Positions 1-6,518 of a stretch of DNA of 13,273 nt are shown here, in pieces. The translations under genes and the position numbers were made by a program. The DNA comes from Porphyromonadaceae bacterium UBA7042 (lineage in GTDB: Bacteria > Bacteroidota > Bacteroidia > Bacteroidales > Muribaculaceae): positions 1-13,273 of the forward strand of contig DLAR01000021.1 in NCBI GenBank assembly GCA_002494015.1, read 5' to 3'. The notes under the pieces were generated by a model. It ran no database searches, was not told the origin of the DNA, and was given only the letters and a program-made list of their open reading frames with translations. Position 1 is the stretch's first letter, and each line of letters begins with the position of its first letter.

Positions 1-53
1 CACCTGTTGGCGATGTTGTGACCCACAGAGGGCGTGGTGACCGATTTGTCCAT
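1..53 (-). CDS. Possible 5' end of an unidentified gene running off the left edge
   Basis: An ATG at 53-51 opens a minus-strand frame that stays open to the window edge for 17 codons, starting MDKSVTTPSVGHNIANR. Thirteen of the 17 codons end in G or C, like the confident genes nearby, and the orientation matches every other gene. I do not recognise the peptide. There is no convincing TAnnTTTG promoter element just upstream, only a poor TATAATTG immediately before the ATG. The opposite strand is also open from base 3 to a stop near 76, so coding is not certain. Sequence to the left would settle it. Confidence 0.3.
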   Translation of the reverse strand, partial: MDKSVTTPSVGHNIANR

Positions 54-155
54 GCAATTATACCGTTAAGTCAGTGACATTGCGATTTATCTCGCACCTA
101 CAATCAATCAGGCATGGGGGGCATGTGGCACACACGGGGACTATACATAATGACG

Positions 156-192
156 CACCCGCGGGAGTCGTGGGGAGCGACTCTCGCGGGTG
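156..192. other. GC-rich 15-bp hairpin, function unknown
   Basis: Bases 156-170 and 178-192 form a 15-bp inverted repeat around a 7-nt loop (171-177). The only imperfection is a G/T opposition, which would be a G-U pair in a plus-strand transcript but an A-C mismatch in a minus-strand one. Neither side has a T-tract, so it is not a standard intrinsic terminator. It lies about 100 bp upstream of the possible gene start at 53 and about 185 bp beyond the stop of the secreted-protein gene. It could be a structured leader, a protein-binding site or a repeat copy. Confidence 0.5.
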
Positions 193-352
193 GTGATGTC
201 AAGGGGTGTTTCGCAAGTTTACAACTCGCTCACATTGAAAGGTGAAGGGTGAAAATAACACCGTTTTTCACAGATAAACCATTATCTTCACTCAGGTGCA
301 GCCTGAATTTCACTTTTATTCCAATCTGAACTTGCGAAAGCTGAACAGTTAG

Positions 353-372
353 AGGTTGTTTAAAACAAACCT
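353..372 (-). terminator. Weak imperfect hairpin after the secreted-protein gene
   Basis: The stop codon of the secreted-protein gene is followed within a few bases by AGGTTTGTTTTAAACAACCT on the minus strand. This is an imperfect inverted repeat with AGGTT and GTTT arms and a one-base bulge. It is AT-rich with no clean U-tract, so it is only a candidate 3' end for that transcript. Confidence 0.25.
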
Positions 373-376
373 TCTA

Positions 377-2047
377 TTATTTCACGATGACTTTGGTGGC
401 GGTTACGCCCTGACGGCGGATGTAGAGGCCGGGGGCGGCGTTGTCGATGTTGACTTTCACGCCACGGATGTCGAAGTATTCAGCCTCGCCCTCGGCAGCA
501 TCGGTTCCGATTGCGTCGATGGCGGTGGTTGCAGTCTTGGTGACTTTGACGGTCTGGGTAGCGCCCTGTGTGCCGGTTGCGGTGTGGACGGCATAGTAGC
601 TGAGTGTGCCCGACTCGCTGACGGGGATTACATGCTGGCAGTTTGCCTCGTCAAATTCGGCTTTGTTGTCAAAGCTGTCGGCGGTTTCGCCCTCGGCATA
701 AGCCTCGGGGTTGCCCTGAGCGGGGGTGTGGAGATAGAAGATGTCAAACGCGTGGTCGGCATCGGCAATGCGGATTTCGCTCGACTCGGTGGTAAACGAG
801 TGCTCGGCCTCGCCGAATGAGGGGAACTCGATGGCGGGAACGTCGGCCTTGCCCCAGAGGATAGTGAGCTTAATAAGCTGAATCTGCTTATCAGCCGAGG
901 GGCAGATACCTATATATTTATATTCACCGTTGATGACATAGGTAGAAGCCTCTTTGGTAATCACACCGGCAGTAGTAGCCGCTCCTAACCCGGCAAGAGT
1001 CAACTCGTCATTGGAAAGGTAGAGGTTCATGTCCTGACTGTTGTTCCAGTTAGATTCAACAGTTACCCAAATCGGATAATAACCATCCTTCGCTTTAAAC
1101 ACAATACCACTATTTTTACCGACGTTTTTGTTGCCGCGGTTCCAAGTTATATTGGGCAGGTTAGCATCTGTGGTTATGACTGTATAATCGGCAAAATCAG
1201 TGGATACGAAATATGAGGCATAGGTATTACCACTTATGTCAGCGAAATTGGCTCCGGTAATCGACTCAAACTGGCTGCCCTCGGGGAGAGCCTTTACAAC
1301 GACCTTAAATGTAACAGGGTCGGTGGAAGCAAGGAAGTTTTCATCGGCATCCCAAGTCACAGAAACAGTTGTTTCACCGGCTCCTACAGCGGTAATTACG
1401 CCTTCATCGGAAACGGTAGCGACTGATTCGTTTTCAGATACGAAAATAATGTCGGTGGGATATTTATTGCCAAGGTTAAGCGCGGCAGTTTCGCCTTCCC
1501 AAAGCTCGACATCGGCGAAGTTAGGCTCATAGGCAACAGGCTCGGCGGGTGGAGTAGGCTCAGAATTGTCGTCAGTGAGCACAATTGATGAAAGGCCGAC
1601 TTGATTTTTTGCTTCGGTAAAAGACACTTGAACCGCTTTAATATCGCTCGACAAATCTGATTCTAAAACAAATGAAGAAGAAGAAATGCCTGTGTCACTA
1701 AAATTGGTTCCATCAACACTTGTTGCCAATTTCGCGGTTTTAGTTTTTGTTCCCCACTGTTTCAAATTAAATTTAACATGCGATACAGTAACATCATTAA
1801 ACACGACAGTAATAGTTCCAGTCTTCATTACAGGGCAATCCTTGACCGTACCGGTTTGCTTGGCGGCCTTAGAAAAAGTGACGGTCGCTTCGTCAAAAGT
1901 TGCTGTATGGCTTGAATAGCTATTTCCCCATGCAGGTTCTGCCCCCTCAAAATTCCACCCAGTAAAATTGAGTGTGGTTTCCGCTGCATTGACGCATAGA
2001 CCTCCCAAAATGAACAGGAAGGCCATGAAAAGTAAAGATTTTTTCAT
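377..2047 (-). CDS. Secreted multidomain protein with Ig-like (Big_2-type) domain and C-terminal sorting-like tail
   Basis: This 556-residue protein is of unknown function. Residues 1-21 form a typical Sec signal peptide (MKKS, a hydrophobic core, then VNA before the likely cleavage site). The cysteine at 18 is not in a good lipobox, so a lipoprotein is unlikely. Residues ~22-160 look like a beta-sandwich. A Pro-rich linker (163-170) leads to a bacterial Ig-like Big_2-type domain (~173-251), with the diagnostic pattern SVATVSDEGVITAVGAGETT. Residues ~258-398 form another beta-rich module with many Trp, Tyr and Asn, possibly ligand-binding. Residues ~404-503 resemble chitobiase C-terminal or FN3-like domains. 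The last ~48 residues (EYFDIRGVKV, then APGLYIRRQG and KVIVK) match the C-terminal tail found on many exported Bacteroidales proteins and linked to type IX-like secretion or surface sorting. No catalytic motif is evident. It has its own promoter at 2089-2119. Export is well supported; the substrate is unknown. Confidence 0.85.
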   Translation of the reverse strand: MKKSLLFMAFLFILGGLCVNAAETTLNFTGWNFEGAEPAWGNSYSSHTATFDEATVTFSKAAKQTGTVKDCPVMKTGTITVVFNDVTVSHVKFNLKQWGTKTKTAKLATSVDGTNFSDTGISSSSFVLESDLSSDIKAVQVSFTEAKNQVGLSSIVLTDDNSEPTPPAEPVAYEPNFADVELWEGETAALNLGNKYPTDIIFVSENESVATVSDEGVITAVGAGETTVSVTWDADENFLASTDPVTFKVVVKALPEGSQFESITGANFADISGNTYASYFVSTDFADYTVITTDANLPNITWNRGNKNVGKNSGIVFKAKDGYYPIWVTVESNWNNSQDMNLYLSNDELTLAGLGAATTAGVITKEASTYVINGEYKYIGICPSADKQIQLIKLTILWGKADVPAIEFPSFGEAEHSFTTESSEIRIADADHAFDIFYLHTPAQGNPEAYAEGETADSFDNKAEFDEANCQHVIPVSESGTLSYYAVHTATGTQGATQTVKVTKTATTAIDAIGTDAAEGEAEYFDIRGVKVNIDNAAPGLYIRRQGVTATKVIVK

Positions 2048-2088
2048 GAGCTTTTAATGAGTTAAAATGTTGGTTAAAGATGATAACG

Positions 2089-2119
2089 CAAAGATAATGG
2101 TTTTGTCTTTAAAAGTCAA
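2089..2119 (-). promoter_or_regulatory. Bacteroidota-type promoter for the secreted-protein gene
   Basis: On the minus strand a TTG (2119-2117) is followed after exactly 20 bp by TATCTTTG (2096-2089). This matches the TAnnTTTG -7 box and TTG-type -33 box known for the main sigma factor of Bacteroides. It predicts a 5' leader of about 35 nt before the ATG at 2047, and independent transcription from the upstream methyltransferase gene. Confidence 0.7.
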
Positions 2120-2188
2120 CTATCTGTCGAGATTTTTTCACAGTATTTTTTTGCCGGGGCAAGAATGGGCATCGGGAAGACCGGTGTG

Positions 2189-2968
2189 TCAATCAGTGAT
2201 GAGTCGGTCGCGCAGGGCGGCGATGTGGGCGGGGGTTGTGCCGCAGCAGCCGCCGAGGATGCGGGTCGCGGGGGTGGCGGCGCGCAGCAGGGAGTCGGCC
2301 CACGGGCGTGGCGGCATTATGTGGCCGGGGAGTCCGGCCGAGGGGGCGAGAAAGCCTGTTGCCGAGGGGACGTGGATGGGCGCGGGGAGGGTGAAACAGT
2401 TCAGTCCGGGGATGGTGGCGGGGTCGGCGGAAAAGATTGCGAAAAGGTCGCTGACGGCCTCGCCCGAGAGCATGGTTCCGGCCGAGCTTACCGCTGCGGA
2501 GACTATCAGGGGGAGACCGGGGATGTTGCTGCGGATGATTTCGTGGATGACGCGCGCGTGGGAGGCCGACATGACGGTCTCGGCGAGAAAACAGTCGGGC
2601 GTTCCGCAGTCAAGGAATGTCTCGATGACTTCAGCATAATGGTGGAGGATGTCGGCGCGCGAGGAGGCCTGCGCGGGGCCTACCGAGGCGGCTATGCGCG
2701 GCGCACCTGCCTCGCGGGCGGTCTCGACGGCGGCGCGGATGGTGTCGCGGCGCATGGGGGCGCGTGACGGGAGGGTGAATGTGCAGGTGGTGACAATGTC
2801 GGCCCCTGCGTCGACATATTGACGGTGGATGCGCCCGACGAGGGGTCCGTGATGCCATGCGGCGGCGGGAATCTGGTCAATCCGCAACCCTGCGGCGATG
2901 AGCATCGTGCCCATCGCGCCATCCTTTATCAATTGAGAATGGAGAATTGAGAATTGAGAATTTTCCAT
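2189..2968 (-). CDS. Homocysteine S-methyltransferase-family protein, short form
   Basis: This 259-residue cytoplasmic protein belongs to the homocysteine S-methyltransferase (S-methyl_trans) family, which moves a methyl group onto a thiol, usually homocysteine to methionine, at a zinc site. The family opening DGAMGTML is at residues 16-23, and the expected zinc-binding cysteines are present: C191 in GLNC, and C241-C242 in GGCCGT near the C-terminus. It is shorter than the usual ~300 residues of stand-alone members, so the methyl donor and even the substrate are uncertain. The start is doubtful. Residues 1-12 (MENSQFSILHSQ) are translated from the intergenic heptamer repeat, and the family fold begins only at about residue 13. 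A TTG at 2932-2930 is an alternative start. It lies 77 bp downstream of the asparaginase gene on the same strand, so co-transcription is possible. Composition is very GC-rich. Confidence 0.8.
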   Translation of the reverse strand: MENSQFSILHSQLIKDGAMGTMLIAAGLRIDQIPAAAWHHGPLVGRIHRQYVDAGADIVTTCTFTLPSRAPMRRDTIRAAVETAREAGAPRIAASVGPAQASSRADILHHYAEVIETFLDCGTPDCFLAETVMSASHARVIHEIIRSNIPGLPLIVSAAVSSAGTMLSGEAVSDLFAIFSADPATIPGLNCFTLPAPIHVPSATGFLAPSAGLPGHIMPPRPWADSLLRAATPATRILGGCCGTTPAHIAALRDRLITD

Positions 2969-3045
2969 CTTTTGTCAATGGAGAATGGAGAATTGAGAAT
3001 GGAGAATTGAGAATTGTCAATTGTCAATTCTCAATTCTCAATTGA
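2930..3045. repeat. Palindromic intergenic element built from GAATTGA/GAATGGA heptamers
   Basis: This 116-bp block is made almost entirely of 7-nt units (GAATTGA and GAATGGA in direct and inverted orientation). It begins CAATTGAGAATGGAGAATTG on the plus strand and ends with nearly the same sequence inverted, so it has inverted termini. Its right half holds a perfect 15-bp inverted repeat (GAGAATTGAGAATTG and its complement) with an 8-nt loop at about 3003-3040. It starts directly after the asparaginase stop codon and reaches into the first codons of the methyltransferase frame. A related element lies at 8337-8407. It could act as a transcript-end hairpin, but it has no long U-tract. Confidence 0.85.
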
Positions 3046-4095
3046 TCACAGTGTGACTTCGCCGCTTATGGGGGATTCCATCGCGGCACGCACTTGGGCA
3101 GGGGTGTAGCCGAGGCCAAAGAGGTACATGAGTTTGGTGATGGCGGCTTCGCTGGTCATGTCGTGGCCCGAGATGACTCCGAGCGACGACAGGCGGTCGC
3201 CCGAGACGTAACGCTTGGTGTGGACGGCCCCGTTGACACACTGGGTGACGTTGACAATGACGATTCCGCGGGCGATGGCATCGGCGATTTCGTTGAGAAA
3301 CCATGCCGAGGTGGGTCCGTTGCCGGCACCGAAAGTGCGCATGACGACCCCTTTGATTCCGGGAGTGTGGAGGAGGTGCGACATTGTCGTGCGGGTAATT
3401 CCGGGATTGAGGTCGAGAAACATCACGGCGGGATCCATCGCGGTGTTGACGCTCAGCGGGCGCGGCTCGTCGGTGGGGGCGGGACGCCACAGCGCGTCTT
3501 CGTGGAAATGGATTCCGAGACCGATTTTGGCAAGCGACGGATAGTTGTTGCTCTTGAATGCGTTGAAGTTGTCGGCACTCATCTTGGTGGAGCGGTTTCC
3601 GCGCCACAGGTAGTTTTCAAAGAGAATCGCCACTTCCCTAACCATAGGCTCGCCCGCCATGTCGACGGCGGCGGCTATCTGGAGGGCGGTAATGAGGTTT
3701 TCCTCGCCGTCGGTCCTGACCTCGCCGATGGGCAGCTGCGAGCCGGTGATGATGACCGGCTTGTCGAGGTTGCCGAGCATGAAGGAGAGCGCCGAGGCTG
3801 TATAGGCCATCGTGTCGGTGCCGTGGAGCACGACAAATCCGTCATATTCCTGATAGTTATGCTCGATGGCGCGCGCAATCTCCTGCCATCCCCGCTGGTC
3901 CATGTCGCTGGAGTCAATGGGGGGATGGAACTGGATGTTGTCGATGTGATAGTCGAGCATCTTGATCTTGGGGACGTTGTCGATCAGATGGCTGAAGTCA
4001 AACGGCTGTAATGCGCGTGTCACGGGATTTTCAATCATTCCGATCGTGCCTCCGGTGTAGATGATGAGGATGTGGGGTTTGCGGTAAACAGCCAT
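3046..4095 (-). CDS. ansA: Type I (cytoplasmic) L-asparaginase
   Basis: This 349-residue protein hydrolyses L-asparagine to aspartate and ammonia. The N-terminal TGGTIGM motif gives the catalytic threonine T14. The second signature, VVLHGTDTMAYTASAL (88-103), gives T93 and D94. K171 in RSTKMSADNF fits the third catalytic-triad lysine, and MRTFGAGNGPTS in the C-terminal domain is typical of the family. There is no signal peptide, so it is the cytoplasmic type I form and not the periplasmic type II form. Length is normal for type I enzymes. It starts 65 bp after the metG stop with no clear promoter between, so it is probably read from metG. Glutaminase side activity cannot be judged from sequence. 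Confidence 0.93.
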   Translation of the reverse strand: MAVYRKPHILIIYTGGTIGMIENPVTRALQPFDFSHLIDNVPKIKMLDYHIDNIQFHPPIDSSDMDQRGWQEIARAIEHNYQEYDGFVVLHGTDTMAYTASALSFMLGNLDKPVIITGSQLPIGEVRTDGEENLITALQIAAAVDMAGEPMVREVAILFENYLWRGNRSTKMSADNFNAFKSNNYPSLAKIGLGIHFHEDALWRPAPTDEPRPLSVNTAMDPAVMFLDLNPGITRTTMSHLLHTPGIKGVVMRTFGAGNGPTSAWFLNEIADAIARGIVIVNVTQCVNGAVHTKRYVSGDRLSSLGVISGHDMTSEAAITKLMYLFGLGYTPAQVRAAMESPISGEVTL

Positions 4096-4101
4096 CGTTT
4101 T

Positions 4102-4115
4102 AGTTTAAAGTTTAA
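4102..4115. repeat. Two tandem 7-nt units (AGTTTAA)
   Basis: Two perfect copies of AGTTTAA sit just upstream of the asparaginase start in the metG-ansA spacer. Two copies alone would be unremarkable. They are listed because the same 7-nt spacing recurs in several other spacers here. Confidence 0.4.
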
Positions 4116-4160
4116 GAGGTTGGGGTTAGATGGCCCCGAGGGGTCCTGTTCGGTCAGATT

Positions 4161-6203
4161 TTATCCGATTTTCGCACCGGGGGTGGCGGGGGCCGACGGG
4201 GCGAGCAGCACGAGCGAGCCGTCGCTGTTGACGGCCGACAGGAGCATTCCCTGCGAGACGATTCCCTTGATTTTGCGCGGGGCGAGGTTGGCAATAAAGC
4301 ACACCTGACGGCCCACGAGGTCTTCGGGTCGGTAGAACTTGGCTATGCCCGAGACGATGGTGCGTTTCTCCATTCCGTCGTCGATGAGGAAACGGAGGAG
4401 CTTGTCGGCCTTAGGGACTTTTTCACACTCGATGATGGTTCCGACGCGCATGTCGCATTTCTCGAATGTCTCGAAGTCGACCTCGGGGGCTTGCGGCTCA
4501 GGACGCCACGCGGCGAGCTCGTTGGCCTTCTTGGTGTCCTGCAACCGCCGGAGCTGGGCGGCGATAGCGTCGTCCTCGATTTTGTCAAACAGCAGTTCGG
4601 CCTGACCGATCTGCGTTCCGGCGGGGATGATGTCCATGCGGCCTATTTCGTTCCACGACAGATTTTCCAAGCCGAGCATGCGGCACAGTTTCCCGCTCAT
4701 GAAGGGGAGGAACGGCTCAAACGCCACGGCGAGGTTGCCGCAGAGCTGGATGGCGGTGTTGAGGATGGTCTTGACTCGCTCCATGTCGGTCTTGGCGAGT
4801 TTCCAAGGCTCGGTTTCCTGAAGGTAGCGGTTGCCGAGGCGGGCGATTTCCATCGCCTGTTTAAGAGCCTCGCGGAAGTGGAAGGTGTCGAGGGCGGCTG
4901 TCAGCGCGTCGCGGGTTGCGGCCACATCGGCAACCAGCTGCTCGTCGACAGGCTGGAGCGACCCTGCGGCGGGGAGGGTGCCGCCGAAATATTTGTGGGT
5001 CAGCACGACGGCGCGGTTGACGAAGTTGCCGAGGATTGCGACAAGCTCGTTATTGTTGCGGGCTTGGAAGTCGGCCCAAGTAAAATCGTTGTCTTTGGTC
5101 TCGGGAGCGTTGGCGGTGAGGACGTAGCGGAGCACATCCTGCTTGCCGGGGAAGTCGGCGAGATATTCGTGGAGCCACACAGCCCAGTTGCGCGAGGTCG
5201 AGATTTTGTCACCTTCGAGGTTGAGGAACTCGTTGGCGGGGACATTGTCGGGGAGCTGGAAGTTGTCGCCATAGGCCATCAGCATGGCGGGGAACACGAT
5301 GCAGTGGAACACGATGTTGTCCTTGCCGATGAAGTTGACGATGCGGCTTTCGGGGTCTTTCCAGTAGCGTTCCCATGTGTCGGGGAGCAGCTCCTTGGTG
5401 TTGGAAATATAGCCGATGGGGGCGTCAAACCACACATAAAGCACTTTCCCCTCAGCACCCTCGACGGGGACAGGGACACCCCACGTCAGGTCGCGGCTGA
5501 CGGCGCGCGGCTGCAATCCGGCATCAAGCCATGACTTGCACTGGCCGTAGACATTGGTCTTCCACTCTTTGTGACCTTCGAGAATCCACTCGCGCAGGGC
5601 GGGTTCCCACTTGTCGAGCGGGAGATACCAGTGGGTCGTCTCGCGCATCTTGACCGGCTCGCCTGTGAGGGCCGAGCGGGGGTTGATGAGGTCGGTCACG
5701 TTAAGCGACGAACCGCAAGCCTCACACTGGTCGCCATAGGCGCCGTCCTTGCCGCAGCGGGGGCATGTCCCGACAACGTAACGGTCGGCAAGGAACTCGC
5801 CGCCGGCCTCGTCGTAGGGCTGCATCGATGTCTTTACAGTGAACTCGCCCTTGTCATAGAGATGCTTGAAAAACTCGCTCGCGGTCTCGTGGTGGAGGTC
5901 GGAAGTGGTGCGGGAATAGATGTCAAACGACACACCCAGTTCCTTCAGCGAATCCTTGATGATGGCGTGGTAGCGGTCGACAACCTCCTGCGGGGTGATA
6001 CCCTCCTTGCGGGCACGCAGGGTGATGGGCACACCATGCTCGTCGCTGCCGCCGACCATGACGACATCCTCGCCGCGAAGGCGCAGGTAGCGGGCATAAA
6101 TATCGGCGGGAACATATACTCCGGCAAGATGGCCGATGTGGACCGGGCCGTTGGCATAAGGGAGTGCGGTGGTTATGAGTGTACGCTTGAATTTCTTTTC
6201 CAT
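4161..6203 (-). CDS. metG: Methionyl-tRNA synthetase with C-terminal tRNA-binding domain
   Basis: This 680-residue enzyme charges tRNA-Met with methionine using ATP. The class I signature HIGH is at 22-25 in PYANGPVHIGHLAG, and the KMSKS-equivalent KISTSR is at 333-338. Between them lies a zinc-knuckle insert with four cysteines (C147, C150, C160, C163). The anticodon-binding helical domain follows (about 385-555). The last ~105 residues (from ~575: FEKCDMRVGTI, VSGIAKFY, ANLAPRKIKG, SQGMLL) form an EMAPII/Trbp111-type tRNA-binding domain, which promotes dimerisation and tRNA affinity in MetRS. Length fits the long bacterial form. A promoter lies just upstream at 6225-6257. It is first in a likely metG-ansA-methyltransferase run, two of whose members concern methionine. 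Confidence 0.97.
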   Translation of the reverse strand: MEKKFKRTLITTALPYANGPVHIGHLAGVYVPADIYARYLRLRGEDVVMVGGSDEHGVPITLRARKEGITPQEVVDRYHAIIKDSLKELGVSFDIYSRTTSDLHHETASEFFKHLYDKGEFTVKTSMQPYDEAGGEFLADRYVVGTCPRCGKDGAYGDQCEACGSSLNVTDLINPRSALTGEPVKMRETTHWYLPLDKWEPALREWILEGHKEWKTNVYGQCKSWLDAGLQPRAVSRDLTWGVPVPVEGAEGKVLYVWFDAPIGYISNTKELLPDTWERYWKDPESRIVNFIGKDNIVFHCIVFPAMLMAYGDNFQLPDNVPANEFLNLEGDKISTSRNWAVWLHEYLADFPGKQDVLRYVLTANAPETKDNDFTWADFQARNNNELVAILGNFVNRAVVLTHKYFGGTLPAAGSLQPVDEQLVADVAATRDALTAALDTFHFREALKQAMEIARLGNRYLQETEPWKLAKTDMERVKTILNTAIQLCGNLAVAFEPFLPFMSGKLCRMLGLENLSWNEIGRMDIIPAGTQIGQAELLFDKIEDDAIAAQLRRLQDTKKANELAAWRPEPQAPEVDFETFEKCDMRVGTIIECEKVPKADKLLRFLIDDGMEKRTIVSGIAKFYRPEDLVGRQVCFIANLAPRKIKGIVSQGMLLSAVNSDGSLVLLAPSAPATPGAKIG

Positions 6204-6224
6204 TGCTTATTCTAAACTTTTTTG

Positions 6225-6257
6225 CAAAATTAATATATAACCCTCTAATTTCATCAA
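6225..6257 (-). promoter_or_regulatory. Probable promoter for metG
   Basis: On the minus strand TAATTTTG (6232-6225) matches the Bacteroidota -7 box TAnnTTTG. A TTG (6257-6255) sits 22 bp upstream, slightly further than the 20 bp seen at two other promoters here. The predicted start of transcription is within about 15-20 nt of the metG ATG, giving a short leader. Confidence 0.55.
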
Positions 6258-6339
6258 TTTTGCCCGAAAAAACCGCCCTCCGCCCCTAAAAATATTGCAT
6301 TTTGCTCCCCGCAGTTCTGATTTCAAAAAACCGGAACGA

Positions 6340-6367
6340 AATGCGCAATGCACAATGTATGATGCAT
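6340..6367. repeat. Four degenerate heptamers of the type AATGNNN
   Basis: The units are AATGCGC, AATGCAC, AATGTAT and GATGCAT, back to back. They are unrelated in sequence to the GAATTGA arrays but have the same 7-nt period. Confidence 0.5.
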
Positions 6368-6470
6368 AATTGAATGTAAATCACCTGATTAAACAGCCGC
6401 GCAACGCTGCAATACGACTTAAAGTCCCCTACTGATCAACACATTAGCCTCAAATTTCGTCGTGCGTTAA

Positions 6471-6488
6471 TTATGAATTACTTCATAA
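6471..6488 (-). terminator. Small AT-rich hairpin after uvrC
   Basis: TTATGAA (6471-6477) and TTCATAA (6482-6488) form a 7-bp stem with loop TTAC, about 30 bases beyond the uvrC stop. Flanking GTTA and AAC bases could extend it imperfectly. It is weak, with no U-tract, so a terminator role is only a guess. Confidence 0.25.
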
Positions 6489-6518
6489 CTCATAACTCTG
6501 CCCTCTGACTTCTGACTT
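6484..6518. repeat. Five tandem heptamers abutting the uvrC stop codon
   Basis: The plus strand reads CATAACT, CATAACT, CTGCCCT, CTGACTT, CTGACTT: two exact pairs plus one intermediate unit, all in 7-nt register. The last unit overlaps the first two bases of the uvrC stop triplet (6517-6519), so the array lies directly against the 3' end of the gene. Confidence 0.6.

Larger units (their letters stand above)
54..376. other. Intergenic region with two inverted-repeat structures
   Basis: No gene is supported in these ~320 bases downstream of the secreted-protein gene. The region holds a GC-rich hairpin (156-192), a widely spaced inverted pair of the motif TTTCGCAAGTT (209-219 and 329-339), and a weak imperfect hairpin just after the stop of the secreted-protein gene (353-372). 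The composition between them is otherwise unremarkable. No tRNA or other RNA gene was recognised. Confidence 0.6.
6204..6516. other. Intergenic spacer between uvrC and metG
   Basis: This 313-bp AT-rich spacer codes for nothing that I can support. It holds the metG promoter near its low-coordinate end (6225-6257), a run of four heptamers (6340-6367), a small hairpin (6471-6488) and a second heptamer array that runs into the uvrC stop codon (6484-6518). Bases ~6260-6335 and ~6380-6460 show no structure I recognise. Confidence 0.7.

Noticed and set aside
3..76. End of a plus-strand gene at the left edge
   Set aside because: The frame is open to a TGA near 76, but codons are less GC3-rich than the minus-strand frame and the orientation is against all neighbours.
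356..820. Plus-strand open frame opposite the secreted-protein gene
   Set aside because: It is a Gly/Val/Asp-rich shadow of a well-supported gene with signal peptide, domains and promoter on the minus strand.
2120..2188. Terminator after the methyltransferase gene
   Set aside because: Only short, poorly pairing GC blocks followed by an A-run on the minus strand; no convincing stem and U-tract.
2930..3045. CRISPR array reading of the repeated GAATTGA units
   Set aside because: Units are 7 nt and contiguous, without unique spacers, and no cas genes are present.
4491..5534. Long plus-strand frame inside metG
   Set aside because: It is the antisense of a GC-rich, highly conserved metG; the translation has no recognisable domain.
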